Positions 1 to 8,632 of a stretch of DNA of 64,000 bases are shown here, piece after piece. The notes under the pieces are model-generated. The model saw nothing but the letters and a program-made list of their open reading frames with translations, was not told where the DNA came from and made no database searches. Both the position numbers and the translations under genes were made by a program. The DNA lies in the NCBI GenBank assembly GCA_049334165.1, contig JBEGHD010000013.1. One strand, given 5' to 3'. Positions within the stretch are counted from its first letter, which is position 1, and every line of letters begins with the position of its first letter. The DNA comes from JBEGHD01 sp049334165. Lineage in GTDB: Bacteria; Bacteroidota; Bacteroidia; Flavobacteriales_D; Sanyastnellaceae.

Positions 1-60
1 AGTTAAGCCCACCAGCGCAGATGGTACTAGGTTAAACCTGGGAGAGTATGTCGTTGCCAC
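1..60 (+). rRNA. rrf: 5S ribosomal RNA, 3' part only
   Basis: The first 60 bases match the 3' part of bacterial 5S rRNA: the conserved AGCCCACCAGCGC segment, then GATGGTACT and GGGAGAGTATGTCG. The 5' part lies outside the window, so this is the end of an rRNA operon running rightward. A hairpin terminator follows directly. The exact 3' end is uncertain by a few bases. Confidence 0.88.
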
Positions 61-66
61 TTTTTT

Positions 67-92
67 AAAAGCCCCAAATAGGGGCTTTTTTT
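67..92 (+). terminator. Rho-independent terminator of the rRNA operon
   Basis: A 9-bp perfect stem, AAAAGCCCC (67-75) with GGGGCTTTT (81-89), closes a 5-base loop and runs into a T tract. It sits just after the 5S rRNA end and 38 bases before the der start, so it separates the rRNA operon from der. Confidence 0.85.
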
Positions 93-129
93 GTTGGTAT
101 ATACCTGTTTTAAGATATATTTAACTGTT

Positions 130-1437
130 ATGTCAAAGCTTGTTTCAATAGTAGGAAGGCCCAATGTGGGTAAGTCCACTCTCTTTAATCGACTTACTGA
201 ATCAAATGCAGCGATAGTCGACCCCACAAGTGGTGTGACCCGTGACAGGAAATATGGATCTGTTCATTGGGGAGATCGCGAGTTCAATATTATTGATACG
301 GGAGGTTACCTAAAATATTCTACCGAGGCATTCGATGATGCTATCAGAGCACAAGTTGAAATTTCAGTTCAGGAGTCAGATTTAATTCTCTTCGTTGTGG
401 ATTCTTTAACGGGAATTACGGAGGACGATGAACAGATTGCAAAAATGCTCAGACGTTCAGAGAAGCCTGTACTACTCGTTTCCAATAAAGTAGATACTGG
501 AGATAAAGAGTTTCAATCGGTTGAATTCTATTCCTTGGGAATTGATTCTGAAATTTATTCTATAAGTGCCAATAATGGCTATGGAACTGGAGATTTGCTT
601 GATGCTATTGTCAATCAGTTACCAGTAGAACCTGTGAAGGATGACGAAGATCTTCCTAAATTAGCAGTAGTTGGTCGTCCGAATGTTGGTAAGTCATCAT
701 TGATCAACAACCTTATTGGAGAGGACAGAGCAATAGTGACAGATATTGCTGGGACCACAAGGGATAGTGTCAATAGTCGCTACTCTGCCTTCGGGTTTGA
801 CTTCATTATTACAGACACAGCCGGTTTAAGGAAGAAGAGTAAGGTCCACGAGAATCTTGAGTATTACTCGACAGTCCGAACTATTAAGGCAATTGACCAA
901 AGTGATGTGTGCTTGCTGCTTATTGACGCAGAAGAAGGCGTTCAGAAGCAGGACCTGAGTATATTTTACTATATCCACCAGCGAAATAAGGGAGTTGTTG
1001 TGTTGGTCAATAAGTGGGATAAGGTTGATAAAGACGACTCAACTTATGGGGCTATTGAAAAGACCATTCTAAAGAAGTTTGAGCCATATACTGACATTCC
1101 ACTTGTTTTCACATCTAATGTCACGAAGCAAAGAATTCACAAGGCGCTAGAGACAGCCCTGGAGGTTTATGAGGCCAGAAAGACGCGCATTCCAACTTCG
1201 AAGCTAAACGAGATTATGTTGGAAGCCATTAATCACAACCCTCCTCCTGCAATAAAGGGGAAGTATATTCGAATCAAGTATGTGACGCAGCTGCCATCTT
1301 CGGCTCCTGTTTTTGCCTTTTTTTGCAACTTACCTCAGTATGTGAAAGCCCCATACAAGAGGTTCTTAGAAAATCAATTAAGAAAAAACTTTAACTTTAA
1401 GGGTGTTCCTCTAAGACTTTTCTTTAGGAAAAAATAA
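130..1437 (+). CDS. der: Ribosome biogenesis GTPase Der (EngA)
   Basis: Der is a double-GTPase that acts in maturation of the 50S ribosomal subunit. The 435-residue product has two G domains: P-loops GRPNVGKST at about residues 9-17 and GRPNVGKSS at about 181-189, each with a DTAG or DTGG switch II and an NKxD motif (NKVD, NKWD). A basic KH-like C-terminal domain ends in FRKK. I chose the ATG at 130 (MSKLVSIVGRPN) because it gives the usual short N-terminus; the in-frame start at 91 lies in the terminator T tract. The next gene begins 12 bases downstream, so the two may be cotranscribed. Confidence 0.96.
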   Translation: MSKLVSIVGRPNVGKSTLFNRLTESNAAIVDPTSGVTRDRKYGSVHWGDREFNIIDTGGYLKYSTEAFDDAIRAQVEISVQESDLILFVVDSLTGITEDDEQIAKMLRRSEKPVLLVSNKVDTGDKEFQSVEFYSLGIDSEIYSISANNGYGTGDLLDAIVNQLPVEPVKDDEDLPKLAVVGRPNVGKSSLINNLIGEDRAIVTDIAGTTRDSVNSRYSAFGFDFIITDTAGLRKKSKVHENLEYYSTVRTIKAIDQSDVCLLLIDAEEGVQKQDLSIFYYIHQRNKGVVVLVNKWDKVDKDDSTYGAIEKTILKKFEPYTDIPLVFTSNVTKQRIHKALETALEVYEARKTRIPTSKLNEIMLEAINHNPPPAIKGKYIRIKYVTQLPSSAPVFAFFCNLPQYVKAPYKRFLENQLRKNFNFKGVPLRLFFRKK

Positions 1438-1449
1438 ATACACCCCCTT

Positions 1450-3600
1450 GTGCGAATTGCTTTTATAGCAACACTATTTCTATTGATTGCAGAATTTGCA
1501 GTTGGTCAGTATCAGGATTTTTTGAAAACGCCCGATGACTGGAGCAGCACTCCAGTGCCTGTAATTCAAGATAAGTTGTTGCCTGGTACTTTTCTATACG
1601 ATTCACTTTCGTATGACTTTAAATGGAAAAAGGAAAGGTTTATAAGACTTTTCGTTGAGCGTAAAATGTGCTTTAGGGTAAGCAGTGAACAATTGCAAGA
1701 TGGCAATTTGAAGCTTCCTATCCCTGTTTCTACAGATCCATTTGCAGATGCTAGAAGTCTTGAAGAATTAGATACTCCACTCCCAGCTCAATATTTTAAT
1801 GTGCGCATTATTCGTTTTCAGGCCAGAAAATTGACAGGCTATGGAAACACCGAAAGAGTTTTGAAGACAGCAGTTTTCGAAGATGATTCCTTGCGTATAT
1901 TCAATCGGGATGAACCGAACTTTACATATGACTTTAAGCTATTGGATCTGACGCCTGGAGACATTCTTCAAGTTCATTACAAATACGAAGTGCCATATGA
2001 GGAAAACTGGATCGCGTTCAGTTCATTTCGAGTTTTTCTTGGTGACGAAAACCCTAAGAAAGAATTTTATTTTGAGCTTTCACATGAAGACATTCGCAGA
2101 CTTGAGCTATCTGGTGTTGAACCGGACACTTCGTTTAAAGATGGATCAAAAAATGTTTATCGATGGAGCAGGGAAGCTCTTGCGGAGAATCTATATGCAT
2201 TTAATGGCCGACCATACAAAGATATTGACTGGATCGGAGTTCGTTTCAATACTAACGGAGAGATTTTCAAGGACTTTTATCGCGGAGGTGGATATCGTTA
2301 CTTGCCTTATTGGCGAGAAGTGCTTCAAAGACGGTTTTACAAACTGCCAATGTTCTATCGCATTAGTAAAAAAAGGATCTTGCTTGACCGTCAAAATCAG
2401 ATGATTGATGACTTTATCGAGGAAGTATCGTCCAGGAATAAAATATCAGATCCTGCAGTAAAAGCGATGCTCATTCATCAGGAGATAAATGATTCATTCG
2501 AGTACCTGGCTGACGAGGAATATTATGATTTGGAAGATATGTCGCTGGAGAATATTGGACTTCACGTAGCAGAAGATGAGTTGAGAGACATCAGTAGATT
2601 CCACCTTTATGCAAAGATCTTAATGCGCATGGAAGTACCTTTCAGGATTGTTCTTCTTGACGACTCTCGTTATTTCCGATTCTCTGAAAAATACCTGCCT
2701 CGTGCAATGAACAACGATTTGATGTTCGAAATTTATGGAAAGGGCGGCACTTTTTTGCTTTGGCCCAAAAGCAATAGAGGTGGATTGGAAGTGAGCGAAT
2801 ACCCTTTTTACCTGGAAGGATCCACGGCCATGAACGTAAATCCATTTGACTTGTGGTCTCGTTATGATTGCGACTTTAACATCGACACGCTCTTTTACTA
2901 CAATAAGTACGAGAACATGCGGATGACGAATATGAAGGTAAGTTTTGATTCTAGCTTTTCAAGTACACGATTTAACACGGATATCAGGCTTTCGGGTCAA
3001 ATGTCTACTGTTTTGCGGAATTACCTGCGCTATGGAGATGAAGACAAATGGATTCACGATAACTACTACACGGATCTTTTTGAGAGTGCTGAAGGCCGTG
3101 ACGGTTTAGAAGCGAAACTCACAAACTTTCAAAGAGTTTACCCCTACAAAAGCAGTTTCGAATTGAACTTCAATCGAGTTTTGGATGAGGCTGCGAGTCC
3201 GATTGCTGGAAATCGAAATGGAATTGTGGAAGTACCGTTTGACGGCTGGACTAACCTGATCATTTTCCCCGAAATATTTGAGATCAAAGACAGGATAGAT
3301 CCTTATTACCCAGACTTTCAGTATGACGATATTTTTAATGTAATGGTGGAGCTCCCCGAAGGATTTGAATGGACCAACATCAGTGAGTTCGAAAGTTTAT
3401 TCGAGAATTCCTTTGGCTCGATTTCAACGGAAGTTACAGAGCTTGATACTGGAAAGTTTTTAATCTCTATTCATTTCTCAATTGACAAATCCATGGTGGC
3501 ACCTGACGATTTTGATCAGGTAAAATCGCTCTATCAAGAGACTGAAAGAATTGATGATCTTTCATTTCTTTTTCAAAGAAGGCCTATTCCGGTTGATTAG
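1450..3600 (+). CDS. Secreted transglutaminase-like (DUF3857-type) protein, probably non-catalytic
   Basis: The 716-residue product starts with GTG and has a signal peptide (hydrophobic residues 3-15, cleavage near AVGQ). The first half is beta-rich and resembles the DUF3857 domain of Bacteroidota transglutaminase-like proteins. Residues of about 375-440 resemble the transglutaminase core seen in the gene at 20325-22280. Where that protein has its catalytic Cys, this one reads RDISRF with Ile381, and no convincing His/Asp partners are visible. The role is unknown; a structural or binding role at the envelope is inference. It follows der by 12 bases, and its stop overlaps the convergent metF stop by 4 bases. 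Family assignment is tentative. Confidence 0.62.
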   Translation: MRIAFIATLFLLIAEFAVGQYQDFLKTPDDWSSTPVPVIQDKLLPGTFLYDSLSYDFKWKKERFIRLFVERKMCFRVSSEQLQDGNLKLPIPVSTDPFADARSLEELDTPLPAQYFNVRIIRFQARKLTGYGNTERVLKTAVFEDDSLRIFNRDEPNFTYDFKLLDLTPGDILQVHYKYEVPYEENWIAFSSFRVFLGDENPKKEFYFELSHEDIRRLELSGVEPDTSFKDGSKNVYRWSREALAENLYAFNGRPYKDIDWIGVRFNTNGEIFKDFYRGGGYRYLPYWREVLQRRFYKLPMFYRISKKRILLDRQNQMIDDFIEEVSSRNKISDPAVKAMLIHQEINDSFEYLADEEYYDLEDMSLENIGLHVAEDELRDISRFHLYAKILMRMEVPFRIVLLDDSRYFRFSEKYLPRAMNNDLMFEIYGKGGTFLLWPKSNRGGLEVSEYPFYLEGSTAMNVNPFDLWSRYDCDFNIDTLFYYNKYENMRMTNMKVSFDSSFSSTRFNTDIRLSGQMSTVLRNYLRYGDEDKWIHDNYYTDLFESAEGRDGLEAKLTNFQRVYPYKSSFELNFNRVLDEAASPIAGNRNGIVEVPFDGWTNLIIFPEIFEIKDRIDPYYPDFQYDDIFNVMVELPEGFEWTNISEFESLFENSFGSISTEVTELDTGKFLISIHFSIDKSMVAPDDFDQVKSLYQETERIDDLSFLFQRRPIPVD

Positions 3601-4550
3601 AAAACAGCTTTTGCAATTTCCGAAATCGTTTTTGATCGTCCCATTGAGTAGTAGTGGAGTACAGGCACTCCTGCCTCTTTTAGCTCCCTGGATTGTCGAA
3701 TACACCAATCGGTGCCAATTTCTCTAACCTCGTTATTGTCTTTCGCTTTTTCAACATTATCCACCAGCTCGTCAGGGAGGTTGGTGTAGAAATAATGCGG
3801 AAGAATACTCAGATGTTTTTTGGTTGTGATCGGCTTCAATCCGGGAATAATCGGGATGTTGATTCCAGCATCGCGACAGTGATCTACGAACTCGAAGTAT
3901 TTTTGATTATCGAAAAACATCTGCGTGACGATGTATTCTGCACCGGCATCGGCTTTTTGCTTGAGATAGCGAAGGTCGGACTTCATGTTGGGAGCTTCGT
4001 AGTGCTTTTCGGGATAGCCGGCTACACCGATGCAAAAGTCGGTAGAGTTTGGGTTTTCCAGATCAGGGTCTAAATATTTACCCTTGTTCAGCTCGTCCAC
4101 TTGCCTTAGCAGGTCGATTGCAAAACTGTGGCCGTCTTTTTCGGGTTTGAAACGCCCTTCGGACTTGATTGGATCTCCGCGCAAAACCAGCACGTTGTCA
4201 ACTCCGAGAAAGTCCAGATCGATGAGGGCGTTTTCGGTTTCTTCTTTATTAAACCCACCACAGATGATGTGAGGAACCGTGTCTATTTTATAGCGGTTCA
4301 TAAGCGCAGCACAAATCCCTACGGTTCCAGGTCTCTTTCGAACGGTTTTTCTTTCGAGCAGACCATTTCCTCTGTCCTTGTAAACGTATTCTTCGCGATG
4401 GTAAGTCACATCGACAAAGGCCGGATCAAACACCATGAGCTCGTCCATGGTATCGAAAATGGAATTTATGTTTTGTCCTTTGAGTGGAGGTAGAAGTTCC
4501 ACTGAAAAAAGTGTAGACTTTGCGTTTTTGATGTGGTCTGTGACTTTCAT
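3597..4550 (-). CDS. metF: Methylenetetrahydrofolate reductase
   Basis: MetF reduces 5,10-methylene-THF to 5-methyl-THF, the methyl donor for methionine synthase. The 317-residue length is typical. Visible family features are the N-terminal FSVELLPP strand, VDVTYH, VLRGDP at about 120-126 and the YIVTQMFFDN segment of the TIM-barrel flavoprotein fold. It is the last gene of the leftward metH1-metH2-metF operon, 22 bases after metH2, so the SAM-I riboswitch upstream of metH1 should control it too. Its stop codon overlaps that of the convergent upstream gene. Confidence 0.96.
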   Translation of the reverse strand: MKVTDHIKNAKSTLFSVELLPPLKGQNINSIFDTMDELMVFDPAFVDVTYHREEYVYKDRGNGLLERKTVRKRPGTVGICAALMNRYKIDTVPHIICGGFNKEETENALIDLDFLGVDNVLVLRGDPIKSEGRFKPEKDGHSFAIDLLRQVDELNKGKYLDPDLENPNSTDFCIGVAGYPEKHYEAPNMKSDLRYLKQKADAGAEYIVTQMFFDNQKYFEFVDHCRDAGINIPIIPGLKPITTKKHLSILPHYFYTNLPDELVDNVEKAKDNNEVREIGTDWCIRQSRELKEAGVPVLHYYSMGRSKTISEIAKAVF

Positions 4551-4572
4551 TCAAATAATTTTATCGTTGTGA

Positions 4573-7245
4573 TCAGTACGCGAGATTTGGCCTCAGCCAT
4601 TTTTCTGCATCTTCAACAGAAATGCCTCTTCGCACTGCGTAATCTTCAATTTGATCTTTTGTAATTTTTCCGAGGCCAAAATATTTCGCTTCGGGATGGG
4701 CAAAGTAATAGCCGGAAACTGACGCAGCCGGAGACATTGCCAGACTTTCGGTGAGTGTGATGCCGGTACTCTTTTCGGCATCGAGAAGTTTCCAGAGTGT
4801 CTTTTTCTCGAGGTGATCGGGACAAGCAGGATAACCCGGTGCCGGGCGAATTCCTTTGTATCTTTCAGTAATCAGTTCCTCATTCGTGAGTTTTTCATCC
4901 GGTTGGTAGCCCCAAATTTCTTTTCGGACCTTTTCGTGAAGAAACTCTGCAAAAGCCTCGGCAAGTCGATCAGCCAGAGCTTTGGCCATGATGGAGTTGT
5001 AATCATCGTGGTCGGCTTCGAATTTCTTTACGAGCTTGTCAAGACCGATTCCGGTGGTGACTGCAAAGCAACCAATGTAGTCCTGGATTCCGTAGTCTGC
5101 TGGGGCGATGAAATCAGCCAGAGCTATGTTGCTTGCCTTAGCCGACTTAGAAGTCTGTTGCCGCAGAGTAATCAGCTTTTCCTGACCAGCTTTAGTATCC
5201 ACCAAAATGTCGTCTTCTTCGGCATTGCAGGGGAAAAGCCCCACCACGCCATTGGCTTTCAAAAGATTTTTTTCGAGGATTTCGGTGAGCAGCTTTTGAG
5301 CGTCTTCGTAAACCTGTGTCGCCTGTTCGCCTACAACTTCATCTTCAAGAATTTGTGGGAATTTACCTGCCAGTTCCCAGGTTCTGAAAAATGGAGTCCA
5401 GTCGATGTATCGCACCAGCTCCGAAATTGGGAAATCATTCAGGTTTGTAACACCGATTTTTTTCGGCTCGACAATGGTTTTCTCCGAAAAGTCCAGTTTA
5501 GGCTTGTTATCGCGAGCATCCTGAAGGCTCAGGTATTTCTTCGTGTTCGATTTATTCTCGTAGTTGGTTCTTACCTTTTTGTATTCTTTGTCGATTTCGG
5601 CACTAAAATCCCCGCGACTGTGAGCATGGCGCAGTTTATCTGCAACGGTTACGGCTCTTGAGGCATCGTTGACGTGAACCACAGGTCCGGAATACTTTTG
5701 GTCGATTTTCACGGCAGTGTGAACACGAGAAGTGGTGGCACCGCCAATTAGCAGCGGAACGTCCATTTTTCTGCGCTCCATCTCTTCGGCAACGTGAATC
5801 ATTTCATCCAGTGAAGGCGTGATTAACCCGCTGAGGCCGATCAGGTCCACTTTTTCTTTCTGAGCTGTTTCCAGAATTTTTTCTGCCGGTACCATCACGC
5901 CCAGGTCGATGACATCGTAGTTGTTGCAGGCGAGAACTACCGAAACAATATTTTTCCCAATGTCGTGGACATCACCTTTTACAGTGGCCAGTAGTACTTT
6001 TCCGGCTTTTCGTGAAGCTTCGTCTTTTTCTTCTTCCATGTAGGGAAGGAGGTAGGCCACAGATTTTTTCATCACCCTGGCACTTTTCACCACTTGTGGA
6101 AGAAACATTTTCCCGGAACCAAAAAGGTCACCGACCACGTTCATTCCGGCCATCAAGGGTCCTTCGATTACTTTCAGCGGGCTCTTGATTTTCAGTCGTG
6201 CTTCTTCTGTGTCCTCTTCAACGAATTCAGCGATTCCTTTCACCAAAGCATGTTCAAGGCGTTTTTCAACGGTGGTTTCTCGCCACGACAGATCTTTTTC
6301 TTTTTTCTTCTCACCGCCTTTTACCATTTCTGCGAATTCGAGCAAGCGCTCTGTGGCATCTTCCCTTCTGTCGAAAAGCACATCCTCAACATGCTCTAGA
6401 AGGTCTTTTGGGATTTCATCGTAAACCTCCAGTAAGGTTGGATTCACAATCCCCATGTCCATTCCTGCCTTGATGGCGTGATAGAGAAAAGCAGCGTGCA
6501 TCGCTTCTCTCACGGGAGTGTTGCCGCGAAAGGAAAACGAGATGTTGCTGACTCCTCCTGAAACGTGAGCTCCTGGCAGATTTTTCCGAATCCAACGCGT
6601 GGCTTCAATAAAGTCGATTGCATTTTTTCGATGCTCGTCCATGCCTGTTCCTACAGGGAAAATGTTCGGATCGAAAATGATGTCAGAGGCCGGAAACCCG
6701 ACCTTCTCAGTGAGCACCTTGTAACTGCGTTCGCAGATTTCGATTCTGCGTTCGAGTGAATCTGCCTGTCCATTTTCGTCAAATGCCATAACGACAACAG
6801 CTGCACCGTAGCGAAGAACTGTTTTCGCTTGCTGAATAAATTTTTCTTCACCTTCCTTGAGGCTGATCGAGTTTACTACCGACTTTCCCTGTACGGTTTT
6901 TAGTCCAGCCACAATGATTTCCCATTTAGAGGAATCGATCATCACCGGCACTCTGGCAATGTCTGGTTCTGCCGCCATCAGATTGAGGAACTTCACCATG
7001 GCTGCTTTTCCATCGATCATACCTTCATCCATGTTGACATCGATGATTTGGGCTCCGCCTTCCACTTGTTCGCGGGCCACTTCCAAAGCCTCGTCAAAAT
7101 TATCCTCCTGGATCAATCTCAAAAATCTTCGGGAACCAGTCACATTGGTGCGCTCTCCAATATTGATAAAATTGGATTCAGGAGTGACGATCAGCGGTTC
7201 GAGCCCTGACAGTTTGAGTGTTGCCTGTTCTGTAGTGTAGGTCAT
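4573..7245 (-). CDS. metH: Methionine synthase, folate/cobalamin/activation subunit (split MetH)
   Basis: This is the C-terminal three-quarters of cobalamin-dependent methionine synthase as a separate 890-residue protein. In order it shows the pterin-binding domain (NIGERTNVTGSRRF near residue 26), the B12-binding cap, the Rossmann B12 domain with the base-off motif DVHDIGKNIV, GLSGLITPSLDEM and GGATTS, and the SAM-binding activation domain with RPAPGYPACPDH. With MetH1 it makes methionine from homocysteine and methyl-THF. It lies 12 bases after the MetH1 gene. The activation domain implies reductive reactivation with SAM. Confidence 0.96.
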   Translation of the reverse strand: MTYTTEQATLKLSGLEPLIVTPESNFINIGERTNVTGSRRFLRLIQEDNFDEALEVAREQVEGGAQIIDVNMDEGMIDGKAAMVKFLNLMAAEPDIARVPVMIDSSKWEIIVAGLKTVQGKSVVNSISLKEGEEKFIQQAKTVLRYGAAVVVMAFDENGQADSLERRIEICERSYKVLTEKVGFPASDIIFDPNIFPVGTGMDEHRKNAIDFIEATRWIRKNLPGAHVSGGVSNISFSFRGNTPVREAMHAAFLYHAIKAGMDMGIVNPTLLEVYDEIPKDLLEHVEDVLFDRREDATERLLEFAEMVKGGEKKKEKDLSWRETTVEKRLEHALVKGIAEFVEEDTEEARLKIKSPLKVIEGPLMAGMNVVGDLFGSGKMFLPQVVKSARVMKKSVAYLLPYMEEEKDEASRKAGKVLLATVKGDVHDIGKNIVSVVLACNNYDVIDLGVMVPAEKILETAQKEKVDLIGLSGLITPSLDEMIHVAEEMERRKMDVPLLIGGATTSRVHTAVKIDQKYSGPVVHVNDASRAVTVADKLRHAHSRGDFSAEIDKEYKKVRTNYENKSNTKKYLSLQDARDNKPKLDFSEKTIVEPKKIGVTNLNDFPISELVRYIDWTPFFRTWELAGKFPQILEDEVVGEQATQVYEDAQKLLTEILEKNLLKANGVVGLFPCNAEEDDILVDTKAGQEKLITLRQQTSKSAKASNIALADFIAPADYGIQDYIGCFAVTTGIGLDKLVKKFEADHDDYNSIMAKALADRLAEAFAEFLHEKVRKEIWGYQPDEKLTNEELITERYKGIRPAPGYPACPDHLEKKTLWKLLDAEKSTGITLTESLAMSPAASVSGYYFAHPEAKYFGLGKITKDQIEDYAVRRGISVEDAEKWLRPNLAY

Positions 7246-7257
7246 TTGCAGGTTATG

Positions 7258-8274
7258 TTAGGCTGTAGTTTCAGTTGTGTGATGCAGCTTTCGAGGAGAG
7301 AACTGAGCAGCTGTTTGTGCAATTTCTGCAATGTGTTCGGGAGTGGTTCCGCAGCATCCGCCAATTATGTTCACGAGATTTCGATCGAGGTATCCTTTGA
7401 TTTGTTCGGCCATTTCTCCTGGTGACTGATCGTACTCACCCATTTCATTAGGCAATCCTGCATTGGGGTGCGCGCTGATGAAGAATGGTGCTTCCGTAGC
7501 CAATGTGTATAGGTAAGGTGTTAGTTGTTCGGCTCCCAGGGCGCAGTTGAGACCGATGCTAAAGAGCGGAACGTGGCTGAGCGAAATCAAGAAAGCTTGA
7601 GCTGTTTGTCCTGAGAGGGTTCGGCCGGAAGCATCAGTGATGGTTCCCGAAACCATTATTGGTAGCTCAACTCCGTTTTTGTCAAAAACCTGTTGGATGG
7701 CGAAAAGCGCAGCCTTTGCATTCAAGGTATCGAAGACGGTTTCCACTAAAAGAATGTCGGCTCCGCCATCGATTAAACCTCGGGTTTGTTCCTCGTAGGC
7801 TTCTACGAGTTGGTCGTAAGAAATGGCTCGGAAGCCGGGATTGTTGACATCGGGCGAAAGGGATGCGGTTTTGTTGGTCGGGCCGATCGAACCAGCCACA
7901 AATCTAGGCTTTCCAGGATTTTTTGCTGTGAATTCCTCAGCGACTTCTTTTGCAATTTTGGCTGACTGAAAGTTGAGTTGATACACCTGATCTTCGAGTC
8001 CGTAATCGGCTTGTGCGATGCTCGTGCTACTAAAGGTGTTTGTTTCTAAAATGTCGGCTCCAGCAGCAGCATAATCCTTGTGAATCTGTCGGATGATCTC
8101 CGGCTGAGTGATGGAAAGCAAATCATTGTTGCCTTTGAGCGGCATGTGGTGATTGGCGAATTGAGTGCCCCGAAAGTCTTCTTCCGTGAGTTTATGTCGC
8201 TGGATCATCGTGCCCATTGCACCGTCCAGAATCAAAATGCGCTTTTCAGCAGCTTCGCGAAGGGATTGGTTCAT
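7258..8274 (-). CDS. Methionine synthase, homocysteine-binding subunit (split MetH)
   Basis: The 338-residue product corresponds to the N-terminal homocysteine S-methyltransferase domain of MetH. It starts RILILDGAMGTMIQ and carries zinc-ligand cysteines in GLNCALG and IIGGCCGTTP. Because the folate, B12 and activation domains are in the next gene, the two proteins must work together. The ATG at 8274 is embedded in a 10-bp sequence that can pair with the riboswitch expression platform. A split MetH is common in Bacteroidota and is not a frameshift here: a clean stop, a 12-base gap and a fresh start separate the parts. Confidence 0.95.
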   Translation of the reverse strand: MNQSLREAAEKRILILDGAMGTMIQRHKLTEEDFRGTQFANHHMPLKGNNDLLSITQPEIIRQIHKDYAAAGADILETNTFSSTSIAQADYGLEDQVYQLNFQSAKIAKEVAEEFTAKNPGKPRFVAGSIGPTNKTASLSPDVNNPGFRAISYDQLVEAYEEQTRGLIDGGADILLVETVFDTLNAKAALFAIQQVFDKNGVELPIMVSGTITDASGRTLSGQTAQAFLISLSHVPLFSIGLNCALGAEQLTPYLYTLATEAPFFISAHPNAGLPNEMGEYDQSPGEMAEQIKGYLDRNLVNIIGGCCGTTPEHIAEIAQTAAQFSPRKLHHTTETTA

Positions 8275-8327
8275 TCCTGATAAAAATTTGGCCGCAGCCG
8301 GTTTTCAAAAAATGAACTTATCAGGAA
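8274..8327 (-). promoter_or_regulatory. SAM-I expression platform masking the metH1 start
   Basis: On the minus strand, TTATCAGGAA (8283 to 8274) lies directly on the metH1 start and is perfectly complementary to TTCCTGATAA (8327 to 8318). The second segment, extended as UUUCCUGAUAAG, can instead pair with the 5' strand of the aptamer P1 helix (CUUAUCAAGAAA, 8471 to 8460) at 11 of 12 positions. The two pairings exclude each other, which suggests SAM-dependent sequestration of the translation start. No convincing hairpin plus T tract is present between aptamer and gene. The pairing is read from sequence; the mechanism is inference. Confidence 0.68.
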
Positions 8328-8367
8328 ATTGCGGGGGATGTGTAAAAGGACAGTTTGAGTCGCTTAC

Positions 8368-8471
8368 CTCATCTTTCCCAAGCCGTGTTGGATTGGGTTA
8401 GGAATTAGCACCCGGCTTTTCCGGGTTGCTAAGACATCACAGGGCCTAGTCCCTCCGTCTTTCTTGATAAG
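8368..8471 (-). ncRNA. SAM-I (S-box) riboswitch aptamer
   Basis: Reading leftward, the RNA shows the S-box core: CUUAUCAAGAAAG, then GGAGGGACUAGGCCC, UUAGCAACC, a P3 hairpin CCCGG/CCGGG, GGUGCUAAUUCC, a P4 region and GAUGAG closing P1 against CUUAUC. SAM-I riboswitches bind S-adenosylmethionine and repress methionine synthesis genes. It lies upstream of metH1-metH2-metF, which fits that role. Boundaries are set by the P1 pairing. Confidence 0.94.
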
Positions 8472-8479
8472 TTTCGAAA

Positions 8480-8487
8480 CAAATGTA
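8480..8487 (-). promoter_or_regulatory. Promoter -7 box for the met operon
   Basis: On the minus strand the sequence TACATTTG matches the Bacteroidota -7 consensus TAnnTTTG. It sits 9 bases upstream of the first aptamer base, so transcription would begin right at the riboswitch. A TTTC about 20 bases further upstream is a weak match to the -33 TTTG element. Confidence 0.6.
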
Positions 8488-8590
8488 ATAATAAATGAAT
8501 GTGAAAGTGAATGACTGTAAAATAATCATGGATTTTAGAAGTGTGCTCAGAATTAGAGACGTGTTGAGTAGGGGAATGGAGTGATGTCTT

Positions 8591-8621
8591 GTAAGTTAGT
8601 TAACTTACCTTTCTTAACTAA
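8591..8621. repeat. Overlapping inverted repeats before the T9SS gene
   Basis: GTAAGTTA (8591-8598) and TAACTTAC (8601-8608) form an inverted repeat with a 2-base spacer. TTAGTTAA (8596-8603) and TTAACTAA (8614-8621) form a second one that shares bases with the first. They end 11 bases before the start codon at 8633. They could be an operator or competing hairpins; no function is known. Confidence 0.4.
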
Positions 8622-8632
8622 GATCAAAATTT

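Noticed and set aside
91..129. Upstream extension of der to a start at 91
   Set aside because: The extra 13 codons fall in the T tract after the rRNA terminator and do not match Der; the ATG at 130 gives the normal start.
7246..7257. metH split as a frameshift or pseudogene
   Set aside because: There is a proper stop, a 12-base gap and a new ATG, and all domains are intact. Split MetH is normal in this phylum.
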